A stretch of 64,000 bases of DNA from Legionella_C dresdenensis (GCF_042649825.1 NZ_JBHSAB010000001.1:124001-188000), one strand, 5' to 3'. Shown: positions 7,886-16,511, numbered from the stretch's first letter. A program made the numbers and translations. Notes: generated from the letters alone by a model not told the origin.

Positions 7886-9182
7886 TACGCATCCCCTTTT
7901 CAAGATAAACCCGACGTAATAAAACCGAATTTTTATGACCATCCAGTCCTTCAAGTTCGGCCAGAGTTTCAACGCAGGAAGCAAGTTCCAGTAATCCCTC
8001 GGGTTTTGCCTGTTGAAAAGTAATACTTTTCATAAAGCTTTCTACTCCCAGTCCACTGTATGCTCGCGCATAGCCATAGGTAGGCAGGACATGGTTAGCG
8101 CCGCTGGCATAATCACCTAATGCCTCAGGGGTCCAGGCGCCAATAAATACCGAACCGGCGTTACTTATTTCTGCGCTTAATAATTCAGCATTCAAAGTAT
8201 TTATAATCAAATGTTCAGGAGCATACTCATTAGCAAGCTGAATGCAGCCGGCAATATCACGGCAGATAAGTATCCGGCATGATTTCAGCGCGTTAAGCAG
8301 GATTGTTTTGCGCGACAGCTGCCTGCTTTGTATATCCAGTTGTAGACTAACCCGTTCTGCCAGTGCCTGTGATGTTGTAACCAACATACACTGGGCCAGC
8401 GAATCGTGTTCAGCTTGCGCCAGCAAATCGGCAGCGACAAATTCAGGATTGGCATTCTCATCCGCAATGATCATCACTTCAGAAGGTCCAGCGGGCATAT
8501 CAAGCGCTGCACCTGCCGGATCACTGGCGACAATTTTTTTCGCCTCAGTGACATATTGGTTACCCGGGCCAAATATCTTGGCTACTCGTTGTATTGACTC
8601 GGTACCATAAGCAAGCGCTGCAATAGCTTGTGCACCGCCGACCTTATACACCTCACTAATGCCGCATATCCTGGCTGCAAACAGGATGGCCGGATTTACC
8701 TGGCCTGCACTCGGCGGCGTCACGACAACAACCCGCTTGCAACCGGCAATCCGGGCCGGAATTGCCAGCATTAACAACGTCGAAACCAACGGTGCAGTGC
8801 CAGCGGGAATATACAATCCCACCGACTCAATAGCGCGAAACTCTTTCCTTAAAATTATGCCATTATTATTAGAAATTACTGGTTGTGGATATTGCGCCTG
8901 ATGAAAGCGCAGAATGTTGCCGTATGCCTTGCGGATGGCAAGCTGGTATTTTTCGGCTAAATCCTCACTGACACCCCACTCCTGTTCACTGACTTGTAAA
9001 TCGGTCAGAATAACCTGGTCAAATTGTAAAGTGTATTCTCTTAGCGCCTGATCGCCGCATTGACGAACCGTATTAATAATGCGGTTAACGCCTTCTGTAA
9101 GATTTGTATTGCCGTTGCTAAAACGTTCCATTATTTGTTTTTTCATTGCAGGACTACAATCCTGCCAGTCAATTATCTGCAT
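7875..9182 (-). CDS. hisD: Histidinol dehydrogenase HisD
   Basis: Oxidises histidinol to histidine in two NAD-dependent steps. About 435 residues, typical length. Visible motifs include GPGNQYVTEAKK, DMPAGPSEV and AEHDSLAQ, plus the catalytic EYAPEHLII segment near residue 325 with its Glu-His pair. The ATG at 9182 starts just after the hisG stop; a TTG at 9197 is in frame but would overlap hisG and has no better ribosome site. Confidence 0.95.
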   Translation of the reverse strand: MQIIDWQDCSPAMKKQIMERFSNGNTNLTEGVNRIINTVRQCGDQALREYTLQFDQVILTDLQVSEQEWGVSEDLAEKYQLAIRKAYGNILRFHQAQYPQPVISNNNGIILRKEFRAIESVGLYIPAGTAPLVSTLLMLAIPARIAGCKRVVVVTPPSAGQVNPAILFAARICGISEVYKVGGAQAIAALAYGTESIQRVAKIFGPGNQYVTEAKKIVASDPAGAALDMPAGPSEVMIIADENANPEFVAADLLAQAEHDSLAQCMLVTTSQALAERVSLQLDIQSRQLSRKTILLNALKSCRILICRDIAGCIQLANEYAPEHLIINTLNAELLSAEISNAGSVFIGAWTPEALGDYASGANHVLPTYGYARAYSGLGVESFMKSITFQQAKPEGLLELASCVETLAELEGLDGHKNSVLLRRVYLEKGMRNVD

Positions 9183-9189
9183 GGCTAAA

Positions 9190-10065
9190 TCACTCAATCA
9201 TTTTTTCAATCGGCAGCACCAGAATAGAGCTGGCGCCAATGGCCTTTAACTTTTCCATTGTTTCCCAAAAGACGTTTTCATGACTGACAATATGTACGGC
9301 CACTTTATCTGCCATACCCTGTAATTCCATAATCGTTGGTGATTCACTACCCGGCAGCATTGCTGATAAAGCAGGCAATTTTTTACGTTCGATGTGGAGC
9401 ATAAAATACTTGCTTTGCTGCGCATTTAAAGCGCCATTCATTCTCAACAGCAACCGATCAAGTACTGCCTGCTTGTCAGCGGTTAATTTTTTATCATTAC
9501 TAACCAATACGGCTTCGCTTTCAAAAATCGGCAATAATTCCTGCAAACCATTCTCGCGTAGCGTAGCTCCGCTTGACACTAAATCACAAATCAGATCAGC
9601 AATACCGATTTTAGGAGCCAGCTCAACTGAGCCGTGCATTGTTACGATATTGGCTGAAATACCGTTAGCAACAAGAAAATTTTTTAACAACCTCGGATAG
9701 GACGTTGCGATTGTTTTGCCTTCAATGCCAGCAAGATTGTTTATTTGCCGGGTATCAGACACTGCCAGACTTAACCGGCATTTGGAAAAGCCAAGCGGCA
9801 ATAGAATATTAAGGGCTGGCGATTCGTTTTCAGCTAATAAATTTAGCCCTACTATCCCCAGATCGCATACGCCATTCAGCAGTAATCCTGGAATATCGTC
9901 GTCTCTGGCAAAAATAAAGCTAATGCCAAACACTTCATCTTGTACAAATAATTGATTTTTATCCGGGCACGCTTTTATTCCGCAGCGTGCTAATAATTCC
10001 TGACAACCATTTGCCAGCCGGCCGCTTTTCTGTAACGCTATGGTAAGTTTTTGGGGTGCACTCAT
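9190..10065 (-). CDS. hisG: ATP phosphoribosyltransferase HisG, long form
   Basis: Joins ATP and PRPP in the committed step of histidine synthesis. 291 residues, so the long, self-regulated form with a C-terminal ACT-like histidine-binding domain, which does not need HisZ. The catalytic domain starts LTIALQKSGRLA; the PRPP loop reads DLVSSGATLRENGL near residue 160. The C-terminal domain (about 220-291) includes GSESPTIMEL. It is the first gene of the operon, with its promoter overlapping that of the divergent hisN. Confidence 0.95.
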   Translation of the reverse strand: MSAPQKLTIALQKSGRLANGCQELLARCGIKACPDKNQLFVQDEVFGISFIFARDDDIPGLLLNGVCDLGIVGLNLLAENESPALNILLPLGFSKCRLSLAVSDTRQINNLAGIEGKTIATSYPRLLKNFLVANGISANIVTMHGSVELAPKIGIADLICDLVSSGATLRENGLQELLPIFESEAVLVSNDKKLTADKQAVLDRLLLRMNGALNAQQSKYFMLHIERKKLPALSAMLPGSESPTIMELQGMADKVAVHIVSHENVFWETMEKLKAIGASSILVLPIEKMIE

Positions 10066-10075
10066 TTTTTAATCC

Positions 10076-10103
10076 TTGACATCTCATAACACTGTAATAT
10101 CAT
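10076..10103 (+). promoter_or_regulatory. hisN sigma-70 promoter
   Basis: A perfect TTGACA at 10076-10081 is followed after 16 bases by TATCAT at 10098-10103, five of six consensus. It points to hisN at 10137. Its -10 shares bases with the opposing hisG -10, so the two promoters probably exclude each other. Confidence 0.7.
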
Positions 10104-10114
10104 ATTAATACAGT
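10091..10114. promoter_or_regulatory. Palindromic operator candidate between hisG and hisN
   Basis: Inverted arms ACTGTA and TACAGT separated by 12 AT-rich bases, centred at 10102/10103, directly over both -10 elements. A dimeric repressor bound here would block both promoters. The TrpR-like YerC encoded at the operon's end is the leading candidate (inference from context only). Confidence 0.65.
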
Positions 10115-10127
10115 AAAACAATGTCAA
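10099..10127 (-). promoter_or_regulatory. hisG operon sigma-70 promoter
   Basis: On the minus strand a perfect TTGACA (10127-10122) is followed after 17 bases by TATGAT (10104-10099), five of six consensus. Transcription would begin near 10092 and run into hisG. The -10 element lies inside the palindrome at 10091-10114. Confidence 0.75.
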
Positions 10128-10136
10128 TGGTTTATT

Positions 10137-10946
10137 ATGAAATCCTTTAATCAGCTGGCAGCTTTTGCAGAGTTACTGGCAAAAACCGGCGGCGAAATTG
10201 CTATGGCCGGTTTCCGAAAACCAATAACAATCACTTTAAAAGACAATGGGTCTGCTGTCACAGAAATTGATTTGGCAATTGAATCCGCGCTAAAAGAATT
10301 AATAACAACTCATTACCCTGAGCATGGCATTTGGGGTGAGGAATTTGGCAGAACAACCGGCAATGCTGACTATCAATGGGTGATCGATCCTATAGACGGC
10401 ACTGCAGCATTCAGTTGCGGAAAACCGGGTTTTTGCCTGCTAATCGCCCTGCTCTTTCACAACAAACCTGTGCTGGGTGTGATTTATCAACCGTTTAGCG
10501 GTGAACAATGGATTGGTTATCACAGTGAAGCCGCTTATCTGAATCAACAGCGCTGTTACAGCAATCGGTTTGTTAATCCTGAGCGTATCCGATTAAGCTG
10601 TACAACACCTGCCATGTTCGCCAGTTCGGAACTCCAGGAAAAATTTAATGCTGTTGCCCGGAAAGCCGCCGTAGTTTCTTATGGTGGAGATGCCTATAGT
10701 TACGGACTACTTGCTTCGGGATATATCGATATTATTCTGGAAGCGGATTTACAATATTATGATGTTGCGGCGTTAATTCCGATTGTTGAAGGCGCTGGCG
10801 GAGTAATTACAGATTGGGAGGGAAAGGCTATTGAGCCTGAGACGTTTGATGGTCGTTGTATTGCGGCGGCGAATGAGGAATTGTTGGAGATGGTAGTGGA
10901 GAGCATGAGAGGTGCTGCATCAACACCGCTTGAGGTTGGGCGGTAA
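10137..10946 (+). CDS. hisN: Inositol-monophosphatase-type phosphatase, probable histidinol-phosphatase HisN
   Basis: Magnesium-dependent phosphatase of the IMPase superfamily, 269 residues. Metal-binding motifs are in order: WGEEFG near residue 65, IDPIDGTAAF near residue 83, and the distal YYDVAALIPIVEGAGG near residue 205. It is divergent from hisG and shares its regulatory palindrome, while the his operon has no phosphatase domain. That makes histidinol-phosphate phosphatase by far the likeliest role; an inositol or nucleotide phosphatase cannot be excluded by sequence alone. The ribosome site is weak (AATGG). The final codons (EVGR, stop 10944-10946) are inside a family A hairpin. Confidence 0.85.
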   Translation: MKSFNQLAAFAELLAKTGGEIAMAGFRKPITITLKDNGSAVTEIDLAIESALKELITTHYPEHGIWGEEFGRTTGNADYQWVIDPIDGTAAFSCGKPGFCLLIALLFHNKPVLGVIYQPFSGEQWIGYHSEAAYLNQQRCYSNRFVNPERIRLSCTTPAMFASSELQEKFNAVARKAAVVSYGGDAYSYGLLASGYIDIILEADLQYYDVAALIPIVEGAGGVITDWEGKAIEPETFDGRCIAAANEELLEMVVESMRGAASTPLEVGR

Positions 10947-10955
10947 AGCCCAACC
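10934..10955. repeat. Family A hairpin containing the hisN stop codon
   Basis: GGTTGGGCGGTAAAGCCCAACC; the TAA in the loop is the hisN stop. It sits between convergent hisN and cvpA. Confidence 0.85.
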
Positions 10956-10963
10956 TATGCCAA

Positions 10964-11506
10964 TTATGCGGTATGAATCACTTCTGGAACATCAACCAGC
11001 GTACGGTCTTTATCCAACTCATTGGCTTTTTTAATAAACTCGGGCATCAGGCCATACATCCAGCTCACAACGGGATCAAATCGGGCGTACAGTTTCGATT
11101 CTCTGGCGTATTCCTCATGCGGCAATGAAGTCATCTTTACAATCACCATGATAAGCGAAACAATAAAAACACCACGGACAAAACCAAATACCATTCCCAA
11201 GGTTCGATCAGTGCCGCCCATGCCAGAGCGTTTGAGAATAAATCCCAGCATGGCATTAAAAATCCCGCCAATCACAATAACGCTAACCAGAATAATAACA
11301 AAGCCCGCGACGCCGCATACTGTTTTGTCCTGGATATACTGGCTAAGCCATGGCTCCAGTGCCTGAGAGTAATTATAAGCCAGCCAAATGCCTGCTCCCC
11401 ACACAAATAACGCGATCAGCTCCTTGAGGAAACCTCTGACAATACCCGTAATCACAGACAGTGCGATTACGCCGATGATCGCCAAATCAACCCAATACCA
11501 TTGCAT
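10964..11506 (-). CDS. cvpA: CvpA family inner-membrane protein
   Basis: Colicin V production-type protein, 180 residues with four hydrophobic segments: about 5-25, 28-48, 62-87 and 100-122. The start WVDLAIIGVIALSVITGIVRGF is characteristic of CvpA. The biochemical role is unclear; the family is linked to envelope homeostasis and to the purF locus. It closes the accD-folC-dedD-cvpA cluster. In many gammaproteobacteria purF follows; here the next gene is convergent hisN, so purF has been separated. The ATG at 11506 lies just after the dedD stop with AGGATAAG upstream. Confidence 0.88.
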   Translation of the reverse strand: MQWYWVDLAIIGVIALSVITGIVRGFLKELIALFVWGAGIWLAYNYSQALEPWLSQYIQDKTVCGVAGFVIILVSVIVIGGIFNAMLGFILKRSGMGGTDRTLGMVFGFVRGVFIVSLIMVIVKMTSLPHEEYARESKLYARFDPVVSWMYGLMPEFIKKANELDKDRTLVDVPEVIHTA

Positions 11507-11508
11507 AA

Positions 11509-12207
11509 TTAACTTATCCTTGTTGGTACCACGAACCCTTGAATTTGCATTACGCTAGCGAGCTTTTGTTGCAGCGCTTTCGCTTTTTCCCGTTGAATTT
11601 CCTGACCAACCACTACTTTATAGACTGTACCAGTTTTGGTTGTCACCGTATTTACAGCCACTTTAAAGCCCTTGCTTTTTAGTTTATTCACCAGAGCGTT
11701 TGCATTGTTGCGCTGCGAAAATGTTGCCAGTTGTACAGCATAGCCATTCTGGGCAACTGGTTTAGCCGCAGGTTTAACGGGTAGCTTAATAGCAACGGGT
11801 TTTTCCGGTTTCTGGGCAACCTTAATCGCCGGTTTTGTTTTCTGTAAAGCTAAAACAGGCTGTTCTGCCGGAATAATTTTTAACGGCTCCGGGTTCGCAA
11901 TCTGCCTGGCCGTTGTTGTATTCATTGGTGTTAATGGCTCAGCTTTGGCAATGACTGAAGGCAATTCTTCCTGAACTTTCTGAATGTTCACATGCGCGAC
12001 CTTGACCGCTTTAAACATTTTTTCTTCATCAGGCATTGCAACTTTTGGTAATTCAGGTTTTGGCGGCAGCTTGATTGATACCGTCATATGCTCCATCCGT
12101 TGACTGGATTTTTTCATAATGACCGGCGCAAAAATCGCTCCAATAGACAAAATAACAGCAAGACCCACCAGACGGTGTTTAATACGTTCATCCATTACCA
12201 GTTTCAT
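11509..12207 (-). CDS. dedD: DedD-like SPOR-domain cell division protein
   Basis: 232 residues: a short cytoplasmic start (MDERIKHRLVG), one membrane helix at about 13-30, a long Pro/Lys-rich linker, and a C-terminal SPOR domain from about 155 (GYAVQLATFSQRNNANALVNKL). SPOR domains bind denuded peptidoglycan at the septum. The ATG at 12207 follows GGGGGAAAAGT and overlaps the folC end by 20 bases. Position between folC and cvpA matches dedD. Confidence 0.87.
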   Translation of the reverse strand: MKLVMDERIKHRLVGLAVILSIGAIFAPVIMKKSSQRMEHMTVSIKLPPKPELPKVAMPDEEKMFKAVKVAHVNIQKVQEELPSVIAKAEPLTPMNTTTARQIANPEPLKIIPAEQPVLALQKTKPAIKVAQKPEKPVAIKLPVKPAAKPVAQNGYAVQLATFSQRNNANALVNKLKSKGFKVAVNTVTTKTGTVYKVVVGQEIQREKAKALQQKLASVMQIQGFVVPTRIS

Positions 12208-13456
12208 ACTTTTCCCCCTTTAGGCTGGACAATACAGAACCTACCATAATAAAAGACCCGTAAACTATGATTAAATCACCCGGGGCTGCCTGCTGGCAAG
12301 CAGCTTGATAGGCTAAAAGCGGATCATTATAACACAATGTTCCCCATACTCCATTAGCCTCTAATGCACAAAGCAGCTGCTCTTTGTTTGCGGCTCGCCT
12401 GGATGCCATTAATGCCGGGTACCAACAATCCGCAATTTCTACCATAGGCTTAATGGTTCCGCTGATATCTTTATCCTCAAACGCTGAAAAAACCACATGG
12501 ATTTTCCGGTCAGGATAATTTTTAGCAACAGTAGCCGCCAGATTGCCGGCTGCCTGCGGATTATGGGCAACATCGAGCAAGGTAGTGCAATGACCTTCAA
12601 TTATTTGCATCCGACCCTGCAATTGAATATCGGCTATCCCGTCTCTGAAAGCCTGTTCGCTTACCGGCAATCCAGGCTGAAGTAAAATACACGCAACCAC
12701 GGCTGCTGTTACCGAGTTAGGGTGATATTTCGGTAATGGCAAAGCATAATCTTTATCAGCAAATGTCAACTGTAATTTATCATTGGCAACCTCAAATACA
12801 TAATCGCCGCCATTAATTAAAAGTTTCGCCTTGATGGCATTAGCATATTCCGTAATGCTTTGAGGAGGATTTCTGTCAGCATAAACACAAGGTTTACTGG
12901 TGCGCATTATACCGGCTTTCTCCCGGCCAATCTGCTCCAGCGTATCGCCCAGAAACATCTGGTGGTCATAATCTATAGTGGTAATAATCGCCAAATCACT
13001 ATTAATAATGTTTGTTGCATCCAGTCGCCCTCCCAGACCGACCTCCAGAATAATGACATCCAGAGGCTGCTGTTTGAAATACCATAACGCAGCCAAAGTA
13101 GTTGTTTCAAAATAGGTAAGCGCTACTTCTTCGCGTGCCTGCTCAATAACTTCAAAAGCTTCAATCAGAGCTGCATCGCTGATGGATTGCCGGTTAATGC
13201 TAATTCGTTCATTGAAGGCAACAAGATGGGGAGATGTATAACTGGCAATCTGATACCCTGCTGCCATATAAATCGATTCAAGGCTTGCTACTGCCGAACC
13301 TTTACCGTTTGTGCCGGCTACAGCAATAACCCATGGTTCCGGGTTAAGCAGATTCAGCCGGCCGGCTACCTGAGCTACGCGCTCCAGCCCGAGCTGTATT
13401 TCCTGGCTGTGGCGCGTTTCAAGCTCTTTAAGCCATTGAATCAGGGTTTTACTCAA
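12188..13456 (-). CDS. folC: Folylpolyglutamate synthase / dihydrofolate synthase FolC
   Basis: Adds glutamate to dihydropteroate and folates, 422 residues. The Mur-ligase-type ATP loop is AGTNGKGSAVA near residue 46; SPHLVAFNERI, the lysine region GREKAGIMR and DVAHNPQAA are all in place. The only suitable start is a TTG (13456) that overlaps the accD stop in a TTGA junction, with GGAG upstream, so the two genes are translationally coupled. Confidence 0.93.
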   Translation of the reverse strand: MSKTLIQWLKELETRHSQEIQLGLERVAQVAGRLNLLNPEPWVIAVAGTNGKGSAVASLESIYMAAGYQIASYTSPHLVAFNERISINRQSISDAALIEAFEVIEQAREEVALTYFETTTLAALWYFKQQPLDVIILEVGLGGRLDATNIINSDLAIITTIDYDHQMFLGDTLEQIGREKAGIMRTSKPCVYADRNPPQSITEYANAIKAKLLINGGDYVFEVANDKLQLTFADKDYALPLPKYHPNSVTAAVVACILLQPGLPVSEQAFRDGIADIQLQGRMQIIEGHCTTLLDVAHNPQAAGNLAATVAKNYPDRKIHVVFSAFEDKDISGTIKPMVEIADCWYPALMASRRAANKEQLLCALEANGVWGTLCYNDPLLAYQAACQQAAPGDLIIVYGSFIMVGSVLSSLKGEKYETGNG

Positions 13457-14310
13457 GCAAAACTCCGATGACTCAGTTTGGCAACCAGTTCAGCAACCGT
13501 TTGCCGCAACTTGCTGCGTTCAACAATCATATCAATATGGCCATGCTCTAGCAGAAATTCGCTGCGCTGGAACCCTTCTGGCAGGGTTTGTCTTACTGTC
13601 TGTTCAATAACGCGCGGTCCCGCGAAGCCAATCAGGGCATTAGGTTCAGCCAGAATAATGTCGCCAAGGCTGGCAAAACTAGCTGATACGCCTCCCATAG
13701 TCGGATCAGTTAATACCACTATAAAAGGCAATCCTGTTTCAGAAAATTTTGCCAGAGCGGCTGATGTCTTCGCCATTTGCATCAACGAGAACAACCCTTC
13801 CTGCATCCGCGCACCGCCGCTGGCAGTAAAACAGATATAAGGTCTTTTCTCCTGAGCTGCCAGTTCAACTGCTCTGACAAATTTTTCTCCAACCGTAGCT
13901 CCCATGGAGCCGCCCATGAAACTGAATTCAAACGCGCTGACGACAACAGGCTGATGCTGGAGCGTACCTTTTACTACTATTAATGCTTCTTTCTCGCCAG
14001 TTGCTTTCTGTGCCTGGGAGATTCGGTCTTTATATTTTTTTGAATCCTTGAATTTCAGACGGTCAACCGGTTCCAGAGCCGCTGCAATCTCTTCCACGCT
14101 GTCAGAATCCAGAAACTGGCTTATTCTTTCTCTTGCGTTGACACGATGGTGGTGATTGCAATTGGGACATACAGAAAGATTTTTAACAAGCTCAGAACTA
14201 TACAGTACTGAGTTGCAGCCCTGACATTTAACCCAAAGCCCTTCCGGTACTTTCTTTTGAGCGGTATCAGTTTTGATAATTGACGGTAATAGTTTCTTTA
14301 GCCAACTCAT
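13453..14310 (-). CDS. accD: Acetyl-CoA carboxylase carboxyltransferase subunit beta AccD
   Basis: Carboxyltransferase half of acetyl-CoA carboxylase, the first committed step of fatty acid synthesis; works with AccA. 285 residues, a little short. An N-terminal zinc ribbon has two CxxC pairs (WVKCQGCNSVLYS and SVCPNCNHHHR, about 28-55), then the crotonase-type domain with FMGGSMGATVGEK and TASGGARMQEG. First gene of its cluster here. Confidence 0.95.
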   Translation of the reverse strand: MSWLKKLLPSIIKTDTAQKKVPEGLWVKCQGCNSVLYSSELVKNLSVCPNCNHHHRVNARERISQFLDSDSVEEIAAALEPVDRLKFKDSKKYKDRISQAQKATGEKEALIVVKGTLQHQPVVVSAFEFSFMGGSMGATVGEKFVRAVELAAQEKRPYICFTASGGARMQEGLFSLMQMAKTSAALAKFSETGLPFIVVLTDPTMGGVSASFASLGDIILAEPNALIGFAGPRVIEQTVRQTLPEGFQRSEFLLEHGHIDMIVERSKLRQTVAELVAKLSHRSFA

Positions 14311-14385
14311 ATATTAAATTCCTGACAAAAAACAGAGTATACCCTGAAATTTGTTTTTGGGCTAAATAATCTGTTTTTATGGTAT

Positions 14386-14416
14386 GGAGTGTTGGGCTTT
14401 ACAGTCCAACCTACGC
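14386..14416. repeat. Family A repeat upstream of the flagellar cluster
   Basis: Core GTTGGGCTTTACAGTCCAAC (14391-14410), one mismatch in the stem. It lies in the 329-base gap between the divergent accD and fliC. Confidence 0.8.
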
Positions 14417-14518
14417 TTGTTTTAATATTTTTTCTAATTTCGCACACGGATAACTATTTAATTTTAAATGATTATTTATTTTTATTGGAAATTTTCGCAA
14501 GAAAGTGCTAGCAAAACC

Positions 14519-14545
14519 TAAAGTTTATTTTACGGCCTCCGATAA
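14519..14545 (+). promoter_or_regulatory. Sigma-28 (FliA) promoter of fliC
   Basis: TAAAGTTT (14519-14526), an 11-base spacer, then TCCGATAA (14538-14545). This matches the enterobacterial FliA consensus TAAAGTTT-N11-GCCGATAA at 15 of 16 positions. It implies a leader of roughly 85 bases before the fliC ATG at 14640, which has GAGGAGAT as its ribosome site. Confidence 0.9.
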
Positions 14546-14639
14546 CTAGTGTGGGTACGGTAAATTCAACAACAACAATAAAGGATTTGCCGAAAATAAC
14601 GTAGATCCCACGCAGGGATTCAGTTGAGGAGATTTAATC

Positions 14640-16061
14640 ATGCCTTCAGTGATTAACACCAACGTGATGTCGCTCAATGCTCAACGCAATTTGAACGGTT
14701 CACAAAAAGTAATGTTGACCGCGATTCAGCGTCTTTCTTCCGGTCTGCGCATTAACAGTGCGAAAGACGACGCAGCGGGTTTATCAATTTCCGAGCGTAT
14801 GACTGCGCAGATTCGTGGTATGAACCAGGCTATCCGTAATGCTAATGACGGTATCTCTCTGGCGCAAACTGCTGAAGGTGCGATGCAGGAAACTACTAAT
14901 ATTCTGCAACGTATGCGTGAGTTATCAATCCAATCTGCAAACTCAACCAATAACTCTGGCGACCGTCAGGCCCTCCAGGAAGAGGTTGCTCAGTTGAAGC
15001 AAGAGTTGGATCGTATCGCAAACAACACTGAGTTTAACGGTCAGCGCGTTCTGGACGGTTCATTCACCAATGCCAGCTTCCAGGTCGGCGCTAATGCTAA
15101 CCAAACCATTAACTTCTCTGTTGGTAGCGTAAAATCCTCTGCTATCGGTAATATCGCTCAACAAACCGGTACCGAAGTAGCCGCTGCCGCTGCTGCTGAC
15201 ATTACCATTTCTCTGGGCGGCGCTGCTGCAACAAGCATTAACTCAAGCGCTAACTACACTGGTAACGCTTATCAGGATGCAACTTCTGCCTATGCTAAAG
15301 CTGCCGCAATCAATGATGCCGGTATCAGCGGTCTGTCAGTTCAAGCCAGCACTGTAGGTACTCAAACTGTAGGCGCTATCGGTGGTACTGCTGCGGATAC
15401 TTACAACCTGACAATTAATGGCGTGGCCGTATTCACTAACCAGGACGTTGCAACAGCCTTAACTAACGCTCAGTTGCGTGACGCAATTAACGGTGTTAGC
15501 GACCAGACAGGTATAACTGCAAGCTTGAACGGCGGTGACTTGACCTTGACTGCTAATGATGGCCGTAACATCGACATTTCTGAAAGTGGTACTGGCTTCA
15601 TTGCAGGTACAGACGGTCTGACCGTAACTGGCGGTGACTTTGATGGCGTGTTACGCGGTAACCTGGATATCAGTGCGATTGATACTATAGCAATCGGTGG
15701 TACTGTAGCCAACTTGGGTCTGAGCGCTGCAATCGCTAAAGACGCTGTGGGTGTGGACACTATCGACATTAGTACTGCCGCTGGCGCTCAATCTGCAATC
15801 CTGCGTCTGGACTCAGCATTAAGCGCTGTTAACTCAAACCGGGCTGCAATGGGTGCTCTGCAAAACCGCTTTGACTCAACCATCTCTAACCTTGCAAACG
15901 TAGCAGAAAGCTTATCAGCTGCAAGAAGCCGTATCCAGGATACCGACTTCGCAGCAGAAACAGCTAACCTGACTAAAGCTCAGATTCTGCAACAGGCTGG
16001 TACTGCGATGCTTGCTCAAGCTAACAGTGTACCTCAATCAGTTCTCAAACTGTTGGGATAA
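14640..16061 (+). CDS. fliC: Flagellin FliC
   Basis: Filament subunit, 473 residues. Conserved D0/D1 ends are clear: N-terminal VINTNVMSLNAQRNL through RLSSGLRINSAKDDAAGL, and C-terminal ENxxAA-type SRIQDTDFAAETANLTKAQILQ ending QANSVPQSVLKLLG. The centre (about 175-390) is variable, rich in Ala, Thr and Gly, and forms the surface-exposed domains. No cysteine is present. Transcribed from the sigma-28 promoter upstream and followed by flaG, fliD and fliS. Confidence 0.97.
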   Translation: MPSVINTNVMSLNAQRNLNGSQKVMLTAIQRLSSGLRINSAKDDAAGLSISERMTAQIRGMNQAIRNANDGISLAQTAEGAMQETTNILQRMRELSIQSANSTNNSGDRQALQEEVAQLKQELDRIANNTEFNGQRVLDGSFTNASFQVGANANQTINFSVGSVKSSAIGNIAQQTGTEVAAAAAADITISLGGAAATSINSSANYTGNAYQDATSAYAKAAAINDAGISGLSVQASTVGTQTVGAIGGTAADTYNLTINGVAVFTNQDVATALTNAQLRDAINGVSDQTGITASLNGGDLTLTANDGRNIDISESGTGFIAGTDGLTVTGGDFDGVLRGNLDISAIDTIAIGGTVANLGLSAAIAKDAVGVDTIDISTAAGAQSAILRLDSALSAVNSNRAAMGALQNRFDSTISNLANVAESLSAARSRIQDTDFAAETANLTKAQILQQAGTAMLAQANSVPQSVLKLLG

Positions 16062-16088
16062 GATGATAGCGGTAATTTTGGTAACTCT

Positions 16089-16112
16089 CTCATGCAGGGC
16101 AACCTGCATGAG
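16089..16112 (+). terminator. Strong hairpin with GCAA tetraloop after fliC
   Basis: Ten-base perfect stem (CTCATGCAGG / CCTGCATGAG) around a GNRA-type GCAA loop, 28 bases after the fliC stop. No U-run follows, so it is an imperfect intrinsic terminator. It may instead stabilise the fliC message and reduce read-through into flaG (inference). Confidence 0.6.
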
Positions 16113-16145
16113 ATATTTGCGTATAATTGATAGTTGGAGGTTGTT

Positions 16146-16484
16146 ATGAATATCGACCCTGCCAATATAGTGAATCCACAGCTCGCTAGTACCGCCAGCA
16201 ATACTGCTAAAGTAGATACGACTGCAAATCTTCCCAGCAAAGATATAGTCGTTCAACTCTCCACCGATCAAAAACAAAAAGTAGAAGAAGAACAACAGCC
16301 GCCGCACATTGCGGTTAACCAGCTTTCATTCGAATTAAATAAAGACACGGGTGTTTTACAAACGGTCGTCACAGAAAGTATAGATAATTCCGAGGTTGTT
16401 CGTAAAATGCCTACTGATGAATACCTAAAGTTATTATCATTACTTGACGATATAATTGATAATACGATAGATAAACAGGTATAG
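16146..16484 (+). CDS. flaG: FlaG family protein
   Basis: 112 residues from the ATG at 16146, which has GGAGG seven bases upstream; the frame also opens with TTG at 16134, inside the ribosome site. A disordered N-terminal half is followed by the FlaG core: LSFELNKDTGVLQTVVTES, then VVRKMPTDEYLKLLSLLDDI. FlaG proteins affect filament length in other bacteria. Position between fliC and fliD is typical. Confidence 0.9.
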   Translation: MNIDPANIVNPQLASTASNTAKVDTTANLPSKDIVVQLSTDQKQKVEEEQQPPHIAVNQLSFELNKDTGVLQTVVTESIDNSEVVRKMPTDEYLKLLSLLDDIIDNTIDKQV

Positions 16485-16511
16485 ACATTAATTTTTAGGG
16501 AAGGACTTATC

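Noticed and set aside
7885..7984. Longer N-terminus of HisC-HisB from 7984
   Set aside because: The extra 33 residues lie inside hisD, match no HisC sequence, and the ATG at 7885 has a better ribosome site.
15470..15769. Minus-strand ORF inside fliC
   Set aside because: Antisense shadow of the repetitive flagellin centre with no ribosome site and no recognisable homology.
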